A stretch of DNA of 64,000 bases from the NCBI GenBank assembly GCA_003993805.1, contig RSEF01000001.1:95965089-96029088 (forward strand), read 5' to 3'. This document shows positions 12,681-26,199 of the stretch, in pieces. A program made the translations under genes and the position numbers. Under the pieces are notes generated by a model. That model saw only the letters and a list, made by a program, of their open reading frames with translations. It did not search any database and was not told the DNA's origin. The DNA is from Himantopus leucocephalus (taxonomy: Eukaryota; Chordata; Aves; Charadriiformes; Recurvirostridae). Positions within the stretch are counted from its first letter, which is position 1, and each line of letters starts with the position of its first letter.

Positions 12681-15600
12681 GCCATATATTTTTGATAAAA
12701 CAGATGGTTATCGGAAAAAAACAAACCATACACACATCCCCTCATCCTCCCATCCTGGCACATGGAATTTGCAGCGACCGAATAGATACTTGGGGGATTT
12801 AGGTTTTCAACTTCGGTATCTAAGTCCTGTATTAAATGTTTCATTTTTTCACAGTTTACTTAATATTAAATGCTATACTGTCCTCTCTTTGTGTTTTCCT
12901 CCATTCAGGTCAGGCACACCTCCAGGAGAATGCTGCAGAACTGCAAAATTTGACAAAGAAGAAAATGAAGTTTCAGTTTAAAAAGACAACATACGAAATG
13001 TATACTGAGGGGTTAAGCACACAAGCCACAGGACTTATTGCCAGTAGAGATGAGTCCTCAAGGCAGGAGTTTCAATATCATGCCCAATTTTGCTGGTCAG
13101 TACAATCAATGTCAGCAGTGTTTAACCATCTGCTCTCAAGTCGCTTTTAAAAAGGGTCTGATAGTCCTTGGCAGGTGGTGGTAGATGGCAGGTGAAAGGA
13201 ACAAGACATCTAGGTCTGTGTGAGCTATATATAAAACAGGGTATGCACAAAGGTGCTTAAATCTTGGGAACGTTCTTGAATTCAAAGGGCTCCGACGGGT
13301 GGCTCCTATGGCTTCTCTGAAACCCTTCCAATTGTGGTCCCAGCACTTGACTTGTTCACCAGGTTGCCTGCCAAAAAGGACCAGGTGATCTTAACCCCCA
13401 GCTAAAGAGCAATTTGGGAAAGTCATTTTTAGTTGGAATTAACTGACACCACCTTTTCAAGTATACCCAGACCTTTACTCAGATAAGCAAAATTATTTAA
13501 GTCAGTCAATTTTATAGAAAATCCTTGAAAAGTAGCTTACACATAATTTTCATATGAATCACATAACGGGTGGGGAAAAGGAGGGCATACAGAAAAACAC
13601 ATTTCTGATCTCTTTCCCAGCTATGCATCACCCCATACTAGATTTCACAGTGTGGGGCAAGGGGAGGAACACAGCACTCCTATGTTACTTTGTGAGCACT
13701 AAGTCTCAGCAGGCACAAGATGCCAAAACTTCACTGAAGTTGTAATAAGAGCATGTCCTGAGGATTATTCATCCTCTAAGTCATATAATCTTTGGAAAAT
13801 GATTGGAGTGATAGACAGAACATCAATTCATTGCAGACAAAAATGCAGCATCTTCAAGCAACAAGTAAGCATTTTTTTAAAAAACTAGTTAAAATATACA
13901 GTGACTGGGAATGCTGGAAGAGAACAATACAGTTCTATGGACTTAAGCTACCTCATGGCTTGCAGAGCCAGTGGTTTTTGAAGACTGTTTGTTAATGACA
14001 GTTTGCAACACTGTGGTAAACCAAGGCCTGTAATTTGCAGATTTTATTTTTAGAAATACTTATTGGAGCACTGTGGCATTCATGGCTATGAAAAAAGAAA
14101 TAAAAGAAAGGGGGGAGGAAAGAGCCCATGCAGAATTAAAAGCCTTTCAAGTTTCCTGAAAAGAGTTTTTCAGAACAAGAGGTGGGTTGTGTGGCATTTT
14201 TCTTCTACTTCTTAGGGGAAGGATGGGAGCTCAAATTCAGGGGCATAGCATATGCAAAGCACATTCAGTGTGAAATGCCCGACATTGTATCATATTCATA
14301 AAAAGCTGCTGCTAGCAAAATAGATAGCCAAATTGAAACACACATCCCATTTCTGTAAAAAACAGGGAAGGAAATATTAGCTAGAAAAACTGATGTCAAG
14401 ATGAAAAGCAGGCTTTTTTCCAGCTGCCCTTACTCAACACTGTAGTCGGGATCACACCACAAAACCAGACAGTCCGGTCAAAATTAATTCTGAATGGGGT
14501 CACTAAAGGCAGAAGATACTCCTTCACGGCTTAGTTTCATTATCATTCCTGGCAACTGGAAAGCCTTTTAACATTTTTAGAATATAGACTTGTTTTCAAC
14601 AGTTTCTCTTTGCCAAAATGCTCAAGCAGTCATTTTTGATTCGGTTTCTTTCCAGAGCTGACAAATCCTGCCACAGTTGTTTTTGTCAAGAGGCTCTGGA
14701 ACCCCGTTAGGTCACTGTAGTTTTGTTTTCTGAACTAGACGTATTTGTGTTCACCGTTTTACCTGAAATTTCCAATTGTAACATTACATGCTATCTTAAA
14801 AATTATCCTGACATTAGCAAATTCTTCCGCCCTGAGTGCTTGTTGAAAGCCATGCAGTTTGTTAATGTTACAGTGCAACCTGGTCCCTTTCTTTTGCTTT
14901 TTGCAATTTCCTGTATACATTAGTGTCTTCCTTGCAAATGTGTGGACATGAGCTGCACTAAACAGCCTCCAGAAAACATAAAATAACCAAACAAAGAGTC
15001 ATGAAAAGTAAACCCAACATTCTCCTTTCAAATAGCCACAAGGCGACTCAAAAGTTCCAGGTCAAAATTTACTGGGAAGGTGCTGATTGTGGACCTTAAC
15101 ACTCAGCTATCAGCCCAACCTGCTGGAACACCTATTTTCAGCAAAAGGAAGGGAAAAATTCAGCCCGCTCCCTTACACTTTCATTGACCTCAAGAGCAAT
15201 TAAACACTGCAAAACAAGAATGGGTTCATCTCTTATCTAGGTTAGGATGCAATATGACATAATGCACAACTTCAAATAAAAGACAGCTCAGTCATTGGCA
15301 GCACTCTCACTGCAGTTCAAGGTTTAAGAGCATGCACGAATCTTTACAGACTCAGGCTGTAAGTCACTCACTCCTCTCCAGTCCTGTCAGTGGCTTTATG
15401 TAACATGAACTATGGGTTTCTCTGCAGTTCATAGCTTGGCAACAGCATTACTTCTAAAAGAGCACGGAGGAACAGCATCAGAAGTCCTTACGACTGCCCA
15501 GAGATTTCAGGGGACTCTGGAACAGATAATACTCAGCAGCCAAAGCATCAAAACATTTTGGCAGCTTTATTCTCTCTAAATTACAACCTGCTTCTAAAAA

Positions 15601-18600
15601 CAATTTCAAAAGACCTAGCGCAGGAGATCTCATTACGACTCTCATGGGTGGCTAGAATAAAAAATGAAAATGAAAAGCTATTCCAAAATTGAATCTTTTT
15701 TATTTCTCACTACAACTACTACGAGACCACCTGCCTTTTATGCAGTGTTTGTAAAGGCAGTGTCTTAACTGTCATGAAATAGTTTCCATTTCTGTGGCTA
15801 GGAACATTCACCATTACCGGGTTTTCCTCCCATTCTGTACACAAAGGTTTGCAATGAAAGCAGTTCTACAATCTCTCCTCCCCTGGGTCAAATCCTGCCA
15901 AGTTCTGCCCGTACCTCCCATACGCTTTCTGGCATTATGCAGCAAGGCAGCATTTAATTGAGAAAAACAAGAAAACAAAACACACTTTGAAAAATCGTGT
16001 TGCACAGTGTGGGGTGCAATTTGTCCTACTTGTACATGCATCCTCTTCCTGATTCCTAGGCAATGTGTGCATAAGTATAAACATAATGAGTGTTTATTAT
16101 TTTATTGATGTCGTCCTAAAAAGTTGACTTTTTTTTTCCTCTAGCTCTTTTAAAAGAAACTGTACTTAGGACAACTTTAAAATTCATTCTTTGCAAATAG
16201 CAATAATAATAAAAAGACTACAAACCCGTCATGAGCTCTGTGCAGAACATCTCCTTAGTTTGTCTGAAATCCTTCCACTCGGAGCCTGCACTGCTGTGGA
16301 GATCAAAGCATAGAGATAACGAAGCCCTTGGGTGCCAGATGGGTTATAAATTGGTACCCAGAATCCATGGTAGAATTTACACCTGTTTTATTTGCCACAA
16401 GCCTTGTTCATGGCACACCTTCCCTGTTTTTCATTGTTTCACTCTGCTTGGTTTACATATTGCTACATTGTTCAAAAATAATTGAATGCCTTATTTGGGA
16501 GCTAAAATATCTTTCAAAGTGTGTAAAGAATCACAAACAAATTTGCCAGGACTGTGATTTCACTTGCTAAGCACAACAGAAAAAAAAAACATTGCTTTTT
16601 CCATTGAGCTATCATAGTTTCGTTCCTTTTTTCCTGATCTATTTATAAAGATCTTTATGTGCAAATGGTATTCATCTATCGTTAATTTTTTATTCCACTA
16701 CAGTAGTTTTGAAGGATAACCAGTTAACTTCACTTCTTTCCTCTTTAATATCTTCTAGACTTGATAGAAACTGTTTTTAAAATAATGGGTTTCTGTGATT
16801 TTGTAAGCTGTCTCTCTCAGTTCTACCCTCCCGCTAAACACACACCCTTTTACAATTCTTGTAACTGAGATATAAATATAGGAAAAAAAGAAGTAAAAAT
16901 AAAATCACAGACTGGATTTCCACTAACTGCAAAGTGATAAAGTAATGGTTTATCAATTATTTAAATCAATGTGAATTCTACCATGATGTAGGCACATACT
17001 ATTTTCCATTAGGTTTGGAGTTTTGTATAATGTTATACATATCTGCAATGCAAACCTAACTCAGATAATAAAGAAGCTATGCAGTACTTCTGACCGAATA
17101 GTACCTTTAATTTGAATATGTGTAGTTCAAAAGAGCAGAGCAACTAGCAAGCATTCATGGAAGTAGTATAAGTAATATTGCTGTAACCGTCCCTACACCA
17201 GCTAGCAATACCTTCTTCCACAGTATTCACGTTATTTCAGATGCAATAGACTGTTGAACTGGGGAATAACAGGACAGTGTATCAGACAGTCAAGCCAGCA
17301 GCTGGGAGGTGCTTCTGGCTTCCCAGTTGACCCTAAGCTCCCACAGAGCAACACAGATGGGCAGCACTTCCTACGTTCTTCAGCTGTCCAGGCACTTACT
17401 GTCCTTACTGGCACATGAACAATCCTCAGTTATAGAGGTATTTGTCATCTTAACATTGACCAACATTAAGCCCCCGTATTCTTCCAAATCTGCAGCTGGC
17501 ACAGGACATGGCACTGCACTTCTCCAGCATCTCTGGCTATGGCAGGTACACCAGCTCCCTACGTTCATCCCTGAGCAGTGGGGAGAGGAGAAACCTGTCC
17601 TGCTTTCTACTTCTTCCTGCTGGAGAGCAGAGGACAGGGAGGCAGCCCAACCCTAGGCAGAAGTGCATCAGGGAGAAGCACAAGGTTAGTGCAGCAGATA
17701 CCGAAATAGCCATGGGACCTATGAAGGTTGATATTATTTGGTATCTGGGGCCATTTTAAAAGCATTATCATCGTTGTGCTAAGTAGTATGGGATAGTCCA
17801 GTTAAGAAGTCCTTGTCTGTCAGGAGGGACATAGAAAGAAGAGTTCTTCAGGTAGAAAAGTCACCCACCAGGAGCCTGTGCTCTCCTTGACAACATAACG
17901 AGAGAGGGAGAGAGAAGATTAACAGCCCTTCCAATAACTGGCTATTTCTTTTATTCCATGTAACGGAAATAGGGGAGACCACTATTGTGTCAAAAATCTG
18001 ATACTCTTGGCTTTTCTCTCATCTCGAACTGAATGTACCATTAAAGTGAAATATAGTATGGCCAGTTCACACCATCCTGGCAGCAAAGAAGTTGTTTTTG
18101 TTTCCTTGTGTTTCTTTCCCATCTTAAAAAAGGAATATTAAGAAATGTTGAGGTACATCCAGATGGAAATAACCAATTCTTCACTATTTCCTAAGTTCTC
18201 TCATTGCTTTGATACCTTCTGCTTTGAAATGATGCCCCATTTCAATGATATATCAAAAATCACATTGGTATGGGTCCATCTGCATGAAAATCCTATGTAT
18301 AGATTCCTCATTGATGGGACCACTGTAGAAATTAATGTTATAACTTATTATTACAAATTTCTAATGTTTCTAATGGAAGAATGAGATCTGTAAAGAGAGC
18401 TCTGATGAAAACTTTCAGACAAAAATAATCTTTAGGCCTTTCCTTTCCAAATATAAGCCAACTAAGTTTTGAAGGATAAGTGCAGCTATTTTCCTATAGC
18501 AATCGATATATTTTACGCACAGTTTTCTATGTATTATGTTACGCAACAATCAACCAAGAAACAACTGAGAGAGATCAAATGGCAGAGGTTAATAACTTGA

Positions 18601-21600
18601 GACAACATCACATCCAAGGCAGCCTATTTGTGCATGTCACAAAAATGATAGATAAGTAGTCTGAAGTGTGCAAAGATAAAGATTAGGCACTCTATAAATG
18701 TGTTTTTATGTGCAAAGTCTACAACTTAAAAGCTTACCCTTTATATAGGTTCAAAAGAATCCTTTGAAAGCAAAGAAAGAGCTTCTTTGAAGTGCTTCTT
18801 AATGCACCCAGCAAAATAGAAGTAAGAAATTAAACAGATTGGGTACTGGCAGGAAAAGGACTAATTAACGTAACCAGATAGGTGGCAAGCTTCAAATATG
18901 ACTGTAGTAGCGCATTTACGTTAGCAACAAGGGATGAACTCAGGTACTTAAAAAAACATAAGACCGTGACTGGGTCTCTGGATTGATAGAAAAACTGGAG
19001 ACTACAAAGTGCTTTATGTTCTAGAAGTGCCTGTTTTCCTTCATTGGCTGCAAAGGGATTGTCTCACTCGCAAACGGCATGCAACGTTGGTTGCATCCAA
19101 CTGAAATGGGAGATTCTGGTAAAGCAAGGCCAAACTATGCCAATCATATCCTAGAAAAACTAACAATATTATGGTGATGTTACTACACAGATAAAGGATC
19201 AAGCAGCCAGTAATCTCATGGAAATAATCCCACATCCTCACCAAATATTTACCAAAGCTATCACCTTGTCCTCTGCCCCATTTCAGTACCCATCATGCTT
19301 GCTCTTAGCTAACATGTCTATTAAGAATGTCAGCAAGCAGTGTGTTGCTCAGCACTCAGATCCCAATGGTACAGGAGCACCCACTTAATGTGGTCTGATG
19401 TTCCAAAAACATCTTCAGGATCATTGACTGAGGATGACTGAAAGCTTGAGGTCACAAAGTAAAATCAAAGCTGTATTCAAAAAATCATTCTCATGACTGC
19501 ATGACTTAGATGCTTGCATATGATAATGTAGTCTCTGAATAGCATTAAGAACAGAATATCATTGTTTCCAGTTGACAAACAAGGTGCAAGAAGTCTATTA
19601 ACCCAGCCCCTTTGCTTTTTATTCCCCATGCAAAGAGCATTAGAGTCAGTGGAGAAGCTTCTCTTGAGTTTGGGGTAAGTACTTACCACAGCAAGAAGTA
19701 TTTCTGGGGCAGGGCAAATTACCGTGGTTCAGAAATCTCTCTCGTTTGTCATTACCAATGAAGGTGTTCAGTGTGAATAGCAAAAGGAAATTATTGGAGG
19801 GCACTTTGGAGTGTCTTGAATCCTTTCTTTCCTCTCCCCTGCTACCCTTCTTTTATTTAAAAGTTACTGAATGCTGGACTATATACACCAAGAAATTTCC
19901 AGAAACTGCCAACTGAGACTGAGGTTTTCACAAGGCCAATGTCTGGGTACGAACCTCTTTGGGTTACATTGCTTTTTAATACCCTGTTGAGCGAGGCTCA
20001 GTTGAAACTTCAGTGAGAGACTTAGGAACACAATTACTGTGGTTCACTGGCCAGCTTTCTTCCTTCCTCTAGGCATAGGTCCTACTTCGTATTCATTTAA
20101 AAGGAAAATCTCTCTCTACTCCATACCTTCCAAACCACCATGATTGCTGTACAAATCATGAGCTGTCATGAAAAGAACGAGAAAACCTCCATTTTGTTTC
20201 ATACCTTGTATCACCTTAAGGGTTTATGAGGATGTGACTTCACTTATTTGAACAGCAACCATTTTTTATTCCTGCCAGACTGTGTTAAGAGGGTTTTAAT
20301 GCTTGTTTAATGAAGCCTGGAGAAACGGAAATGTTATTCTGCTTCTGTCCATTTAGCTGCTTTGTTAGGAGTTATAATATCTCTTACAGAATTTTACCCA
20401 TTAGTTTTTCAGCAGCAATATTTTTCAGTTTGACCGGAATTACAGCATATACTAATCTTTTAAGGAAAGTCCTGCTCTTTATTCTAGCATACATTATAAA
20501 CAGCCTTCCTGGGGGTTTTGCCTTTTAATCTCATTACAATGATTTATTTGTTTTCATCTACTTTCTCTTTGAAATCAGGTATTTAAAAGTGGTATTTACT
20601 TAGGTATTTGTGTACAGAAAATTTTCCAATGAGATACAGAAATGTTTCTTTTAAATATCAAATACTGTTCAAAAATGCAACTTTAGAAAAAAACATTGGG
20701 TTTATATAGTATTGAACGGAACATTTTGCTGAATATGTTTTTAGGACTGCCTTTCCAGCATTAAGACTTTTTTCCGCCTTTCCCTGCTTACTTTTATAGT
20801 AATTTGGAGTTCAGTTATATTAGGAGCTGTATTTATATAAACCTTATTTGAGTTATCATGCGATGCTGTCTTTTCTTTTTAATTCTTTCAGCTAGGGCAT
20901 TTGTACTATTATCAGTCATTTCACAGAGTATTACAATATTTGATACAAACAGGTATTTCTTAGCTCAAACATTCAATTGAACCGTCTACCCTGAGGATAA
21001 AGGTTTGTCCTTGATAAAGATGAACTTTCTCCAGGGACAGTTGAAGTCCTTGGTGAGATCTTTCAAAGGACTAAAGGCAATAACAACTTGAGCTTTCAAG
21101 TTCAAAAACCACTTCTTTGACCCTGCTTCATATAACAAACTTACAGTAAATGTATGCAGGATAAATTTAATAAAATACAACAAACAAAATATTTCACTGC
21201 ACACACTTCTTCCCTTGGGGTATAAGGAAAAGAATAAACATGCGACAGATGTTAGTCATTCCTAAAGGCATGGCAATGGCATGGCGAGGAGAACAGTATG
21301 AGAACCAGTACACACTGCAAGTTCTATATGATAGCTATGCAGCATATGTTTCCATTGCCATTTGTAGCTCATTTTAAACAAGTTTTATTTCCAAAGCTGG
21401 CTTCTTCATTTAGATCCCAACTTTTGTGCTAAGGGTGGAAAGTGGGGGAAGTGAGGGAAGCAAATTACTCCTTTGAAGACAAAACTAGCAGGGTACTTCT
21501 CTAGGAGCTTCCAACAGCAGTTATTGTCCATCCTCCCACCAACTTCTCTCACTGTCTTCGGAAATTTTTGTGTAAAAACCACCCTGATGACGAATACTGG

Positions 21601-23844
21601 AAATATTTCTCTCTAGAGCTGTCCTACATGGATTCTACAGCCTCAGTGAAGACAGAGTGAGAGGGGTTTGTACTAACTGTTTTCGAGCTACAAGTTTAGT
21701 TGGGGAACTCTCCTATTTTTTTTCTACATTTCACTCATATATATCATGCTGGCTTGGAGTCTCATGAAATCAATTTTAACAGGGAGAATAAATAACACAA
21801 GCCTTTAAGTACCGTCACTGCTGAAATCACAAAGGCTTCTTCTAAACTGTTGTTTTGAAAACTCATTTTTCTCCTCTTGGACGTACATTGTCTCTCTGTT
21901 ACTTCTGTTAAAAGTACCCATAAGAGTAACAACATCCTTCAAGACTAGGCAAAAACAATCTGCGTTCAAAGCAAAGCATGATCTGAATCTGCAACATCAA
22001 AACTTTGCAAAGCCATTAAAATTCATGTTCCAGAAGATGCAGCTTGATATTCTTTATTGCATCATTTGGAAAAGGAACCAGTTTTTAAATGTTACTGAAA
22101 AATACATTAGAAAAGTGTAATCCAGATTGCTTTCTAAGTCAGGAGGCTTTTATGTTACATAACAGTTCAGAAGGAACTTTTACTTACTTATAAACATAAA
22201 ACGTCCACTCCAAAGCTCTGCATATTTTGTATGCAAAACTATCTTATTTTGGGTTTTATTTACTTGGGCTTCTTGATGGGGAAAAAACACCCACATAAAA
22301 TATGATAATGAAAATCAGCATAATGCATAATTTTGTGCGACTTCAGCTGTTATAAGTCACTATGAAGCCTTCCAGCTCCCACAGTTGGTGGTGCATTACA
22401 GAAGGGTCAATATTTCCAAAATATTTTTTAACAATAGGAACTATTAGAGCATCCAAATATTGGCTCAGGTTTCTAAACATAACTGCTTTCCCTACAAAGG
22501 TCAGTTTCTCTTTGAACACATTTTAAAAGCAAAATATAAAACAATTTTCTAGAAGGGTAAAACTGACAAATTCCTGATTCAGTACAGATGGTGTGGGGGT
22601 TTGGGTTTTTCTTTAAGTAAATCTATCTTCCATTTCATAATTTGAAAACCTAGGTAAACAATAAATAAATAAATAAATAAACAAACAAACGAACAGTTTG
22701 GGGGCCTTGTGTAAATGTCTTGTTCAAGGAGTTCTAGCAACTGTTTATGGGACCGATGAGGGTGAACAGGAAAAATATAATAAAAAAGCATTCAGGGATA
22801 ACAGTTACAGGGCTCAAAGCCTCCAAACAACCATGCTACTTATTTTCTGTAGCTGTTTAAATTGGCCTAACTGCAGGTAATTAAGTTTGCAGAGTGCTGT
22901 CCAAGGACACAGAAAAGAAGTAGAATCACTCTGACGCTCTGAATTCATTCAGATGTAGGACTGTCAGACGTGGTCTTTCCCTTGACACTGATATTGAATA
23001 GATTTATGATGAAATTGTCTTTCATGCTCTCTTGTCCATCACCCAATGTTACACATGATTACCTACTACACACCTTTTCATGCACTCTTTCGCTTGGTCA
23101 CAAGATGAAATCAAGGTCTCATTGAAGATTACGTTCACTGTTACATTCACTGGCACCAAAACTGGTGCGCCAATGAGACACAGTAATTCAAACAGTCTGC
23201 TACCACTGTATGAGTCGAAAAACAAAATTCACACAAACCAGTATTTACAAACTTAATAGCTGCAGTTAGCATCCATAATGTATTTTCAGGCAACAAAATA
23301 AGTGGATTCCTTTGTAAAAGCTTTGCATTCCTGGGAGATCACATCATAGAAAAAACATCTTATTTGGTTCCTAGTACTTTTCAAAGTAGTTCAGCAGGCT
23401 TCCAAACACCCTTCTTACATGATAGGCATAGCCAGTATAAGAACAATTATGATTTTATCAGTGTTGCTGTTCATTTCTCAGAGAAGACTCCACATCTGAA
23501 CACCGTTGAAAAGTCTCTTTTATTATCCTCCCGCAGAGTGAATTATTTCCCAAGAACCCTAGAATTCATTCTTATCCTATTGTGTTTTATGTTACTCTTA
23601 TTTGAGTTCAATTCTTAAAGAACTGAAATCCTGTCTAAAATAATTCCTGTGGAGTTTTTATTCTTATTTCCTAAAACAACTTTTTCAATTTCATACAAAA
23701 AAGTCATTCGGGTTTGAGTAAAAAGGAAAAAAAAAATTCCTTTGAATTCACTTGACCTTTCCCAGAACAGAAGTAATCATTTCCATTTTTCAAAGTGATA
23801 TTGTACTTAAAGAATATGTTTGTTCACCTTGTGATGGAGAATAC
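12681..23844. other. Unique non-coding DNA, 11 kb
   Basis: No exon, RNA gene, CR1 or LTR is recognisable. The slightly GC-richer stretch near 17230-17700 carries a 115-codon open frame without any known domain. A 4-bp microsatellite sits at 22656-22695. The near absence of young transposons over this distance is normal for a bird genome. Confidence 0.6.
22656..22695. repeat. (AAAT)n(AAAC)n compound microsatellite
   Basis: About five AAAT units pass directly into about three AAAC units. This is a simple compound microsatellite. Confidence 0.9.
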
Positions 23845-24076
23845 TATCGAAATTCCATCTGAACACAAGAAAACACACTTTTATTGCAGTAGCTGTCAAA
23901 CACCAGAACAGGTTGCCCAGAAAGCTTGTGGAGTCCCCGTCTGCAGATATATTAAAATAACAACTGGACATGGTCCTGGGCAACCTGCTCTAGCTGACCA
24001 TGCCCTTTGCAGGGAGTGGGACTAGATGATCTCAAGAGTTTTCTTACAGCCTCAGCCATCCCGTGATTCTGTGATT
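23845..24076 (+). mobile_element. CR1 LINE, 3'-end fragment
   Basis: The + strand carries, in order, blocks typical of the avian CR1 3' end: CCATCTGAACACAAGAAAAC, then ACACCAGAACAGGTTGCCCA, GGACATGGTCCTGGGCAACC, GGACTAGATGATCTC and finally a GTGATTCTGTGATT terminal repeat. CR1 copies are normally cut off at the 5' end, and this one keeps only about 230 bp. It is diverged (for example CCTCAGCCATCCC before the terminal repeat), so it is an old, inactive insertion. The 76-codon frame at 23795-24025 is derived from it. Confidence 0.93.
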
Positions 24077-25240
24077 ACATGTGAAACAGAAACATCAAGG
24101 TTCTTCATACAATACATAAAAAATCTTGGAATATTTGTCTCAAAAAAAAGCCAGAAATAAAAATAGGCATTTAAATTAAAAAACACACAAACAAACAAAA
24201 ATTACTATTACATTAACATCTGGTAAGTTGCTGGCTTTGAAACATCTTCTGTTACAACTTAGTATCACTAAAGCAACTATTTGTTGAAATGCATATCAAC
24301 ACAACAAATAATAAAATTCCAAGGCTTAAAATATTGGAGATGCAATCACAGGACCTTTAACAATGTCCTCTGTATCCTCCACTCTAATGTCCTGTCTTTA
24401 TCTGAAAAGTTTTTTACAGTGTCAAAACATCTTTTAATCAATACTATCATCCGTGCCTCTTTCTATATTCTATGAGACCATATTTCTCTCTGTGCAGAAG
24501 GCCTTTACAACAAACTGGTCAAGGAGAAACTTGCAGTTTATAGTGTCTTCCTCTTTCAAACCCAGGCCATAAAGAAACTATAAATTTTTCCCAATTGTGT
24601 AGAGGGTTTTCTTGTTTCCATCATTCCCCACTGACATCAAAATCTTATAGTACGATGAACAGAAATCTAAATTCACACTCCTCTTTTATTAAGAATAAAT
24701 CCGTAAATGTAAGTATTTATATCATGTTTTTCTTCAACAGACACTGTGTAATTCTCACCTTTGAATATTCCAACCAGCAAACTTGTAAGTTAAAAATAAT
24801 TTTAAGTTAAATAAACAATAATCTATATGACACTGCAGTATAAGACTTCCTCCACGAGAAAACCCCATAACTTTAATTGCTAGGATATGGTCTCTCTCAG
24901 AAAACAGACTTTCTGACCCAGGTTCCCATTCCACAATGCAGATACCCCTGCATGCAGAACCTTATCTTCCCTTAGCTTTGCCCTGTCTCTCCACACACCC
25001 CTTCTAAGGTCTCCTTCCTCATCTAAAAGTTTGTACAGCACAGATTACAAGCATATTAGCTGTAGCTAAACTCTCATTTACCAGGACTAGGCAGTTCTCC
25101 CTGGAGCCTACTAAGTACCACTTTCATTTCCCATCTATGTCTGGCAAGTAGATTTTGAGCTCTAGCACACAGTTGCCACCTTTCATCCAAAGCTGCATTT
25201 TACTAGTGAAGGAAGAAATTTCTGAGTAATCAGTAAATTA
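24077..25240. other. Unique non-coding DNA between two old repeats
   Basis: I see no gene or RNA gene. Simple AC-rich and A-rich stretches (about 24170-24205) are the only notable items. Confidence 0.6.
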
Positions 25241-25288
25241 GGCTATAGAGCACTTTGGGATGCCTCTGGATGACAGGTGTTATGTAAA
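25241..25288 (+). mobile_element. Ancient LINE/SINE tail relic (L3/AmnSINE-like)
   Basis: The string around GAGCACTTTGGGATGCCTCT followed by GGATGACAGGTGTTATGTAA closely follows the 'AAGCGCTTTGGGATCCT..GGATGAAAGGCGCTATATAA' tail shared by old amniote CR1/L3-type LINEs and the SINEs that borrow it. Only the tail is recognisable. Upstream sequence is too diverged to call by eye. Confidence 0.5.
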
Positions 25289-25860
25289 AAGAAATCATTC
25301 CCACCAAATCATTAGTGACAAAGCCATTATTAGTTGATGGCAGGCTGGAAGTCAAAGTAAAATGAATTGCTATTCACTTCAGTAACACCTTTAATTTGTC
25401 ACAGGCTAAACCAAAGAGCCTGTTCTGCTACTTTATGTGAAAAAGGTTGGGTTAGCCATAGCTGTAACTTGGTGGCTCCTCATGACTCAGGGCAGGCATA
25501 CAGACGCCCTGCAACGCAAGCGCATCTCTGCAAGTGCATAGCAGTCTTCCCATGCAGGGAAGTCCTCCACAGAGCCCTGCATGATTCAAGGGGCAGCACT
25601 TTTCAGTAGTGGATAGGCTCCCTAGAGACACCTGAGGCACAGCCTCTCCAGGCCTTCTGCAAAAATAGTTTCAAACCTTAGCAAACCATACGCACAATGC
25701 CAGTTAAACTCAGGTATAACATCACAAGTTTTGTTTCTTGACTTATTTTTACCTCACTGAATCTCATTCCCAGGGTTTCTGATAATTTTCATTACTCTGC
25801 CTGAAGATTTCATCTACATGGGTTAAAAGTTGTCTTCTTCCATAAGAGGGAACTCAACTC

Positions 25861-25889
25861 GTATGTGTGCATGCGTGCGTGTGCGTGCA
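25861..25889. repeat. 29-nt alternating purine-pyrimidine run
   Basis: Every step from 25861 to 25889 alternates purine and pyrimidine. It is made of GT, GC and AT steps and has three CpG sites. A G-rich stretch (GGGGGTGGTGGT, about 25901) follows. Such runs are the classic substrate for left-handed Z-DNA; formation here is inferred, not shown. Confidence 0.8.
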
Positions 25890-26174
25890 AGTGCATTTTC
25901 GGGGGTGGTGGTAAGTACATCTACCTAACTACAAAGACAGTAATCCAGCAATTATTCATTAAAAAGCAATCAATTTAATATATTTAAGTCTTCTAGCAGT
26001 ATTTAGAGACCCAGGCTCAGTTTTGCTTACCACCACATTATATTATGTATGTAATAATGTCTGTTAATAAACTAGGCAATAAACGGACCTTCCATTTAAT
26101 AAATCGAAAACCAAACAAAAATCCCCTAAATTCAAATGCCGTGTTTTATAGCAATGCAAAGAGAAATTCAAAAC

Positions 26175-26199
26175 NAAAAAAAAAAAAAAAAAAGGGGGT
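26175..26199. other. Single-N join with A19 and G5 runs
   Basis: One N at 26175 is followed by 19 A residues and then five G residues. This is a homopolymer-induced assembly break, and the run lengths are unreliable. Confidence 0.85.

Noticed and set aside
12553..12981. 142-codon open frame on +
   Set aside because: It runs through a tRNA-type SINE head and unique DNA, shows no domain, and is no longer than several other chance frames in the window.
15150..15200. Possible old amniote repeat (TTACACTTTCATTGACCTCAAG)
   Set aside because: The resemblance to the 'TTACAC...CATTGACTTCAA' repeat of turtles and crocodiles is too short to support by eye.
17309..17656. 115-codon + frame in a GC-richer stretch
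   Set aside because: No plausible acceptor/donor pair with a continuous frame, no family recognised, and no compositional step at its ends.
18685..18710. Possible second L3-type tail (GGCACTCTATAAATGTG)
   Set aside because: The match is limited to one short string without the GCTTTGGGAT block.
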